NCBI GenBank assembly: GCA_018398765.1
Contig: JAHBMJ010000890.1
Span: forward strand, 1-32,500
Direction: 5' to 3'
Source of the DNA: Chromera velia
Taxonomy: Eukaryota; Sar; Chromeraceae
Length of the DNA: 32,500 nt
Of this stretch, positions 24,440 to 32,500 are shown in pieces. The notes under the pieces are model-generated. The model was not told where the DNA came from, did not search any database, and saw only the letters and a list, made by a program, of their open reading frames with translations. Both the position numbers and the translations under genes were made by a program. Numbering within the stretch: position 1 is the first letter of the stretch; each line of letters starts with the position of its first letter.

Positions 24440-26842
24440 ATCTCGAGGAGAAAATGGGTTGAGAACAGTTAAGCAAGGAAAGCAAGCAAGCAAGAATGTG
24501 ATCAAGAAAGGAACAGAACGGCGTGTTGTTTGAGAAACAAGACATGAGGGTGCACATCGGAGAGCAGGAATCGCGATACGAATCGCAACGGTGGCAGAAT
24601 GTACGCCGAGACACTATGCCCAGCAATATGCCTCTTCTCTGTTTGTTTCTTTACATCCTTAACGGGAACGGACCACAAAGCGGAAGGAGACTTCAGGGTC
24701 CGTTTTCTCGGAGACAGGGTCGCAAAGTGACAAAGTCATACTCCACTTGGTGACGTGCTGTTGTGCAACGTCCATTTCACCGTCGACCCCTTTTCTCTTT
24801 AAAGAGGGGCTTAGACTCTCTCTCGCACGACGCCCTGCCAGTGTTGTTAGCCGTTGTTAAAATAAAACCAGACAACTCATCTTAAAAAAAAAGAGTGCTT
24901 ACTTGGGTCGCTCTATGTTTAAATCCGAGTCGTCGTTGATTGAAAAAAAACACTGCCACACAATCATCATGAGTCATACATACATACGCTTACATTATAC
25001 ACAGCATGCAGGGCCGTACTCTAGGCCGTACTACGCGGTAGCTCCTAGGGTAGCTAGCTTACCGGTCTTAATCGTTTCAACGAAATCAAACCTAGAATGA
25101 AACGTCTAGTTTGGTTTTGTTTAATAGTATAATAATAATTAAACCATGTGGCATGGCTGGCAGTCAACATCACATGAAGCAGCCTCGCTCATGCGCAAGC
25201 ACGCCCTGCCAGAAGTGGAAGAGTTTGAGAAAAAATGCAGTTGTTAAGCTATTTGCCAAATGCTGTGAAATGAGGGTCCATCATTTAACAATCTGCCTTG
25301 CGTATTGTGACTTACCGAACGCTAGACGCCTATTATGGGCCGATAGCGATGGCGTATGATGATGATGATGATGATGAACCAATTCTAAAAATTGATATGC
25401 AGTTAAAACTAGAGTTAAAATTAGCCGAGCAAGTTTAAAAATAAACGAGAATTATTTGTCAACGTTGGCTGCGTTGCTGCCTTAACATACAATGATCATG
25501 CAATCATAAATATTAAAATGGATTAAACGGCTGATAACGTGTAATATAATCATATATAATCATGCATATATGTGTCTTACAAGGTCTCCTATAGCCTTTT
25601 ACTCAGCCTTTTACAAGAATCTTTAAAAACCCTAGAACTAGCCTTAGAATGGTACAAGTCGACTCTAGTTGAGTGACTCGAGTCTTAGTCGACGCCTATA
25701 GCACTGGACCGTAGGGGAACTTATAAGAAAAATCCTGTCATTATAATATCATATCCTATACAATTTAAATTTTAGTTGGGTTTCCCCAATGACAATGACA
25801 TTCCTATGAATTTAACAAAAAAAATTAACACGAAAAGTTAATTATATACATAAATTTTTAAACAATTTTTTTATCATGTTAGATTTAATATATACGCTAG
25901 TATGTACGTTCAGACTATACTAGTAGACTCTAGAGTAGACTGCATGTAGGACATTTAACCATGTGAACCAAATTCCCCAATTAATCACATGATTCATATC
26001 AAATTAAGTCGTCAATGAAACAGACAGGTCGGCAAGACATCAGAAAGACCTACAAGGCCACCGCCGCTGCTTTTGTGCAGTCAAAAACAAACAAATGCAG
26101 CGTCGTACACGCTGCACGCAAGCACCGAGTCCGGCAGTCGCACAGACCGCTTTTCTAATTACAGTGAATTCTCTCAATCGGCTGTACGTCTATCGGACAA
26201 ATGTGAAAAGAGAGGCTGCGTGCCGACAGATCCGCAGTTGCTTAATTTGTCCCTTTCGCCTGCTTTCCTCCTCCGTTTCCGGACTCAAACAGTGCAGTCA
26301 GCTTCTCGCCTTCGCCTGCTGCAATTTGCCCAATTGAGTCGGCAGCAGTTGCATCATCTCGGCCCCCTGCATCATCACACATGCACCACAGCTAGATGAA
26401 AAAGACCAACAAATCAATCAAACTTCTACGTATAAAGGGGCATGCATAAAACATGCAGCTCGCAGTCCAACGACACTCTTTTCATGTCCATCCATCGGCC
26501 TTCCTTCCATTCGCTTCCATCGGCCCCCCTCTCCCACTCTCCACGCCCCAACCGTACCCACCACTAACTTCTCATGAGCAACCATTTCGAAGTGGGAGAG
26601 GAGCCTTGAAAATGAAAATTCCTTCGTCAAAGACCGTTCTTCTTGTGATATCAATATGAAGACATCAGCTTGCACTTCAATGAGGACGTCGGTCTCGTCC
26701 GAACTTACGGGTCTTGAGGCAGAATTCGTCCCTTCTTCCCTTCCTTCCTCGCTCCCCTTCCCCTGTGCGACAGACAGACCATATCGTCTCTTCTTTAATT
26801 TACTTTTTCGCTTCCTTTCTTTCTGACAGACAGACAGATGGA
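24440..26842. other. Intergenic DNA between convergent genes
   Basis: The first about 430 bp are probably the 3' untranslated region of the secreted-protein gene, with AATAAAA near 24860. 24900-26050 is AT-rich without a supported gene and includes a (GAT)n microsatellite (25357-25375) and several CTAG-rich short palindromes near 25020-25080. 26060-26840 is more GC-balanced; frames there are short and lack splice logic. Its right end should hold the 3' untranslated region of the KIFBP-like gene. Confidence 0.45.
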
Positions 26843-28660
26843 TCAACCGACCAGCTCGAGTTCCTGTTTGACGAGGGGGTCTTCCTTGATGTCCGGGTGT
26901 CTGTTCCCGTAGTCAGTCAACCACTCGTACTCCTGCATGGATGCATACATGTCAGGTCAACGTTCGTTCACATGAAGGAGGATTAGATGCGAGAGAAGCA
27001 GCGTTCAGGAAGAAGAGTGAAAAGATAAGGCAAAAAGAGAGGGGGGCAGTAACATAGCTGCGGTTCATACTTTCCTCTCTGAAGTTGTCTTCTTTCTGTT
27101 TCTTTGTTGCCCTGCCAACAAGACGGTTTCATAAAAAAAACATGCAAGGCCTCCTCTCCTTTTCCCCCTTGAATTGTTGTTCGTGCAGCGACTAAACGTG
27201 AAGTCACACCTTCTTGTACAAACATTTCCTTCCACTCTCTGACTGCACCAACCTTGTAGGCCTTCGCAAGGTTCTCAATCCTCTGTTCAAGATTCAGACC
27301 CATCTTGCCGTACATTCTGCAAACTTGTGCCAAGATCGCACAGCCGACGCTCAGGAGGTCCAAGAGAAAAACCAAAGCAGGGGTGAAAAAGTGAAGAAAT
27401 AGATCGTTAGTCGAAGCACCGCAGTATATACGGTACCAGACATCACAACGAAAAGATGAAAGAAAGGGATCAAGAGGCAAAGGAACAAAAGCACAAATAA
27501 AGAAAAGGAAGTGAACGAGGAGGAAAGGCAAGATGCACTCTGCGTCAATCCCCGAAGAAGCCAACAGCAGTCTCTTCCATCTGCAACAACCAAAACACCC
27601 GTAACGTCAAGTCACCCAGAGACCAAAGTGCGACATGGGACTACAACACCTCGCCTGTGTCCTTTCTCTCTCCTCTGTGCACAGCAAGACCACACTTGCC
27701 CAAAGCGAACACTCAAGAAATGCACTTGCCTTGCCACACAGAAGCGGGCCGTGAGGAATGTGGGAAGGTCTTCTGTCTCGATCGGATCCGGGAATTTTCC
27801 TTCCTGTCTCAGCACAAAGCAAAGAAAGGGACAGAGAAAGTCAAACGGAAAAGATCTTCTCAATCAGGCTGAGATCAACTTTGTATGTTTGCCAACTTTC
27901 AGCGTGTGCAAACTCTTCCCCTCCGCCATTACTTTCTTTACCCCCCCCCGCCCCCCCTCTCTCCGTCGCCGGTTCGCGTGCTGACTTTTAGGAGAACAAA
28001 TCATGCGTACCTGCCCTCCTGCTGTCTCTCCTCTAAAAGATCAGACCAAATTGTCGTTTTCTCTCACACGAAGAAAACAAAAAAAGCGATAGGCTCATCT
28101 ACTCACCCTGCTGCCTTCCGTTCTCTTCTCCACTCTTCTCCTCTCCTCTAGCACACAGAGGAACAGACCGACCAACCGACTGACCTTCTTGAAAGATTCC
28201 ACGAACGCTGAGTAGTGTGCACAGGACTTGAAAGCATACTGTTGGGTCTTCACCAGCTTGTCAGCATCCAGACCTGAACAGAAATATACTCATATGTATG
28301 CGCACACATACATATATACATGTATGCACACACAAACACAATCACACCCAAAGTGGAAGAAAAGGAAGAAGAAAACGGACGGAGCACAAGCAAGCGAACA
28401 TCAATCAATCAGTTCCTCCTTTGTCTCAAAATTCACCAACGTTATTATTGGCACACACCACCACTCGCCCCCGATGCTCTCACCCTTCTGCTCCTTCTTC
28501 TTCATTTCCTCCATTTTCTCCTCCATCAATCCGACTCTCGACCAATTTGTGAAGGGCACCCGATCGTTCTCCGCAATCTCACGGAGCTCTCCGTAGGCCT
28601 CCGCTGCCTCGAACACCATCTGCCTCCTGCAAGCCTCAGAAATGAACGCAAAAACAAGTT

Positions 28661-28695
<35 letters not shown>

Positions 28696-31600
28696 CACCT
28701 GCATGAGACTCCACGGGGACTGTCTGAGTGTGTAACAACAAACAAAAAGGGAGACCAACAGACAAACCCGCACAACCACTCGACCCCTGCCCTCCTGTCT
28801 GCCTGACCATGTGTCGAGATAGACCCTGGGATTCAAACCGTCGATCAGGGGTTTCAGGAGTTTCACTCGGCGGGTCAACATCGCACTGCAATCAGGCACG
28901 CAGGAAGGCATGCAGAGTGACAGATAAGCAACGAAGTTAGACGTTTTGTTGAACACGCGAGATGGGTTGGAGAAGACAAATAAATATGCAGAACACTGCT
29001 AAAGAAAGGAAGCAGGAGAATCGGTACATTCCTGACAGAAGAGTAGGGAGGGCTGACATGAAAACCCATGAGAGATTGCTGATCGACTTTGTGTCACCCT
29101 TCCATTCCTTCCTCGAAAACCAGACCACACCAGTGAAAGCACCCCCCCCTCCCAAACAACCGAGAGAGAGACAGACAGATAGACAAAGAGGCGGACCTGT
29201 ACCTTCCCGGATCTGCCTCGAAGGAACACAATAGCCTGCAGACAATCGGTCTCTCACACATATGCATGCATAAACACATACACACAGAGACAGAGACAGA
29301 GTCACAGACAGGCAAACAGGCAGATCGTACGCCTTTGTTCTCTTCTCTTTCCTCCACTGCCTTTCCGTTCTCTCACGCACAAAAAAATCAAAACGGGCAG
29401 ACCAGACAGGAAGGACAAGCAAGAGACCGACTGACCAACACCAGCGACACAGAAAGAGACCTTCATGAGGGAAGACTTCCTTTCCCGTTACTGCTTTCTT
29501 CCCTTCCTTTTTCCCTTCAGACAGACAGACAGAGAGACAGACACAGAGAGAGACACACAAAGACACATGGTCTCTTTCTTATTCGCACCAGCATGTTTCT
29601 TCCCCATCCCGCCCTCATAAATAGTAATTCGCTTCTCGCTAAACATCGACCCACCTGTACGTAGCAGATAGCATGAGTTGCAGCTTCACGTGTTCCGTTG
29701 TCCATCCATCCAGCTTGAAATGCTCCAGGCTCTTCACGATGAGGGACATGATCAGCTTGAAGAGCTCCGCCGCCTGGGGGGCGCCTCTGGCAATGAAACT
29801 GTGGTTCTGGTACACTGACTCGTAGGGGGCTAGCGGCTTTGGAAGCGGAGGGCAGCGAGAGGAGGCAGAAAAGAACTGCGAGTTGTACGCGCACATTTTC
29901 TTCTTCACCTGCAGGCAGGAGCGCGTGTGGCAAAGAGGCGGAAAAAGTGCAAGCGCATTATCAAAAACAACATGCAGTGTGTAGTAATGTTCTCTTCTGC
30001 ATTCGAAAACCGGTCGTCGAACCTCTTTCTTCCCCTCTGTTGTTGTGTCCGTCTCTTTTCCCATTAAAGCTTTCACTCTTCCTCCCTGCCTCCACCTTTT
30101 GGATGTGGACAAGACCAACAGTCTTCTATTGACATGCCCGCACAACCAACCCCAAGCACAGAACAAGAGAGAGAGGACAAGGCATGAATGACCACACACC
30201 CTGCAGACCGACCACGAGGAACCGCATGCCAGACCGACCGACCCACCGCAGAGTCTACATTCGGAAACCGGACAGCCAGCAGCAAGGAGACGCCATCGGT
30301 AATCTCGAGAATTCTGCGTGAAACCAGAGCAGGAGAGACCAGGGAGGAAACGAAACCAACCTAAGTGCACATGCACAAATGAACACACATACGAACTCGT
30401 ACACACGTAAAGACAAAATCTGTACAGGAAAGAAACCAGGAGCGGAAACAGACTGGAACAAACAAACGTCTGAGGTAAACAGAGAACACGAGTTGGTTGT
30501 TGCATTCTATTGCTATTTCAAGTTTAGAATTCATCCCACGCTGTCGGCACACAGCACGATGACCGCAGAAAACGACAAAAAACCTCCCATACAATCACCA
30601 AGTACCAAGGCAGATTCCGGATCCCCTTCAGATTTGCCGATTTCACACGCCGCACTGACACCTCGATGCCCTCCCTTCATCTCTGTCTGCCCACCACCCA
30701 CCCCGTGGTCAGGCTGGTGGTTTGTCAGATTCTTTTTGACAGGTATGGAGGGGAGGGGACAAGACACGAAAAACAGGACTCAAGCAGCAGAATTGAGGAT
30801 ATGCCCATGAAAGCAAACCAAACTGACCCGTCAGAAGAAGAAGTAGTTTCTTTGTCTCCTTCCTTCTCCTTCTCTTTCTCTTTCCCCTTTTCGTCAGTCT
30901 CTGCTGCCTTCTCCACACACACTCCCGAGGACCTCCCAAGCTCCCCCGCCTTCTCTCCTTCAGTCGTCTCTTCTGTTTCTTCAGTCTCTCTGCGAACCGA
31001 GACGGCAGCAGCCTTCCCGGTTTCCCCAGCAGTCGCAGACGAAGAAGAGGAACTCGACCCTGCTGCCGCGTATGTGGCCCCTCGTCCCTGCGAGTGGGCC
31101 AGTGCCGCCTCGACAGACGAGAACTCTTCCCGAAGAGTCAACAACTTGCTCTCGTCGCTGTCCACGGACACTTCCTGCAAGACGCAAACAGGAACAAAAA
31201 GCAATTCCGAGAAAGAACTACGAGCCCCACATCACCAATCGAAACAACCTACCCGTCTCTGAACAAGAGTCCTTGTTGCTGTTTCTGCAGTTGTCCTTCC
31301 CTTTTCCTTCGCAGAACATTCTGGGAGCATCCAGCACAACGTCCCGCGGGACAGCCAAGGGCCACTCACACACGGGCACGCACACAGACACAAATAGGCA
31401 CCTCCAGACATTTACACCCCCCCAAGCAAAACGGACATACAAACAAACCTCCGGGCACGCAGCGTCGAATTCGACCTCTCCGGGCACGGGGACCTCCCAG
31501 AGCATATCGCTTTCGTGATCAGGTGGCAGCGTCTTAGGATTGGCCTCCTCTTCGGTCTGTCCGTCTCCCTCTGCCTCGCCCTGCTTCTCCTGGGTTGTCC

Positions 31601-31911
31601 TCGCAGCAATGGAAGACCTCCTCAAAAAGTCCCCCTGCAGAAGAAAGAAGACCAGCGAAGGAGGAAGCCGCCCCTCCATTCATTTTTGCAAGGGACCAGG
31701 GGATCACAACAGACCTTCAGAGGTGCACCCCCGGAAGAAGAAGAAGAAGAAGGAGAAGAAGGAGAAGAGATTAAAGAGACAGGGGTATACAAGGAGGGAG
31801 GAAAGAAGGGGAAAGCAGGCGGGAGCGAGAGGAAGAGAGAGAAAGAAAGGACAGGAAAGAAACGAAAGACGAAACAAAAAGAAGAAAAGCAAGACAAAGA
31901 ACAAGCAAGCC

Positions 31912-31946
<35 letters not shown>

Positions 31947-32201
31947 CAAACTGACTTTTTTGAGCCACAAAAGTCTTCCATTCGTCTCTGGATTCTGTCC
32001 CCCCCCTCCTTCGATGTCCTTCCGGAGTTTCCCTGCCGCCCTCTCCTTCTCCTCCCCCTCTTCACTCGCCTGTTCACGGAACATATCAGCGATTTCCTCC
32101 GGTTGGCTCTGGAGCTTTGCGGACAGTTTCAGCCTGGCGATGTAGAACTGGGCGAGGTCTCTCTGCACCTCCGCGAGCAACTCCCGACCTCTCTCCTTCG
32201 A
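26843..32201 (-). CDS. KIFBP: KIF-binding protein (KIFBP/KBP) homologue, 3' part, at least 10 exons
   Basis: Exons in transcript order are 32201-31956, 31634-31449, 31174 to about 30828 (end uncertain), 29908-29655, 28885-28808, 28626-28484, 28273-28185, 27803-27730, 27316-27253 and 26932-26843 (TGA). Phases close from 29908 to the stop. KBP is a TPR-like helical protein that binds kinesin motor domains and blocks their microtubule binding. Segments resembling family landmarks include AELFKLIMSLIVKSLEHFKLDGW, RRVKLLKPLIDGLNPRVYLDTW, a FPD ... RFCVARMYGKM segment, and ENLAKAYKEYEWLTDYGNRHPD. The third exon carries a low-complexity Ser/Glu/Lys-rich insert. The junction from it to the fourth exon is unresolved, so a small exon may be missing. 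The N-terminal half lies beyond the right edge or was not recognised; an ATG at 32492 is a weak alternative start. The intron after 27730 appears to use a GC donor. Confidence 0.75.
27724..27731 (-). other. KIFBP: Probable GC-type 5' splice site (AG|GCAAGT)
   Basis: The exon ending at 27730 is followed by GCAAGT, the strong consensus seen at GC-AG introns. Only this cut gives phase 2, which with the next exon (first base 27316) restores the family-like VARMYGKM. The nearby GT (CAA|GTGCAT) would give the wrong phase. Confidence 0.7.
28664..28693. repeat. (CA)n microsatellite in a KIFBP-like intron
   Basis: About 15 CA units, lying in the intron between the exons at 28885-28808 and 28626-28484. 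Confidence 0.95.
31738..31948. repeat. Purine-rich low-complexity intron with (GAAA)n
   Basis: On the plus strand this is almost pure A/G: AGA/AGG repeats at 31738-31765 and an uninterrupted GAAA run at about 31914-31946. It fills the intron between the first two visible KIFBP-like exons, so the transcript carries a matching pyrimidine tract. Confidence 0.85.
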
Positions 32202-32500
32202 CTGCAGAGAGAAGAGAGGAGAAGTGAATGGTGAAGTCAAGAAAAAAAAAAAAAGGAACACCCGCCCGACAAACGTACCAAATGTCTTCTTTTGGCAGAC
32301 AGAAAGAAGAACAGAGAGCACCAAAGACACAAAAAGTGAAGAGACTTGGTGTGGTTCAGCAGGAAGTGCTCACGGGGACACAGACAATTTCTGCTTCGCT
32401 TCCCTTCTGCTGCAGTGTTTTTTTGTTTGTTCAAATGGGTTTTCTTCACTTGTTTTTGGACCGGTGAAAAAATGAAAATAAGGGTCGTCCATATCTCCGG

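Noticed and set aside
32237..32492. ATG at 32492 or the frame at 32237-32449 as the first exon of the KIFBP-like gene
   Set aside because: The ATG frame is short and no donor gives a convincing phase into 32201. The family needs a long N-terminal half, which must lie further upstream.

Overview
This is a eukaryotic nuclear window from an intron-rich genome. My best guess is a chromerid or related alveolate alga, with Chromera velia as the type to test. This is inferred from multi-exon genes with mostly GT-AG introns, abundant TGCATGCA-type motifs (also frequent in apicomplexan promoters), long pyrimidine and CA/GA microsatellites inside introns, and AT-rich transposon islands between GC-richer gene islands. 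Nothing here fixes the species.

Layout. 1-2840: AT-rich intergenic DNA with a candidate 1.1 kb terminal-inverted-repeat element (790-1934). 2854-6621, minus: a five-exon gene whose phases all close. It encodes a 710-residue pseudokinase, then a ubiquitin-like domain, an almost perfect ubiquitin and an acidic tail. 7441-11410, plus: a divergently transcribed coiled-coil, Pro/Ser-rich protein gene sharing its upstream region with the pseudokinase gene. 11411-16927: AT-rich island with degenerate tandem repeats, a broken secreted repeat-protein gene (13150-13844, minus), a 733 bp MITE-like element (14346-15078) nested in a larger inverted repeat, and tandem duplications. 16928-22924, minus: a complete 6.0 kb Ty3/gypsy chromovirus with both LTRs and a perfect 5 bp target-site duplication. 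Its gag and pol are broken only by stop codons. 23640-24439, plus: a two-exon secreted protein of unknown function. 24440-26840: intergenic. 26843-32201 and beyond the right edge, minus: the 3' part of a KIF-binding-protein (KIFBP/KBP) homologue in at least ten exons, including a probable GC-AG intron.

The genes do not form a pathway. The most unusual item is the pseudokinase-UBL-ubiquitin fusion. Its ubiquitin keeps the Ile44 patch, Lys63 and the C-terminal Gly-Gly but lacks Lys48 and Lys29, and it is followed by a tail that a deubiquitinase could remove. Other signals worth following are the stop-only, transition-dominated decay of the retrotransposon, a related sequence found in three introns of two neighbouring genes (possible introner), and recurrent GTCAGT 5' splice sites. 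Exon structures were built by eye from splice signals, reading phase and protein similarity. No searches were run.
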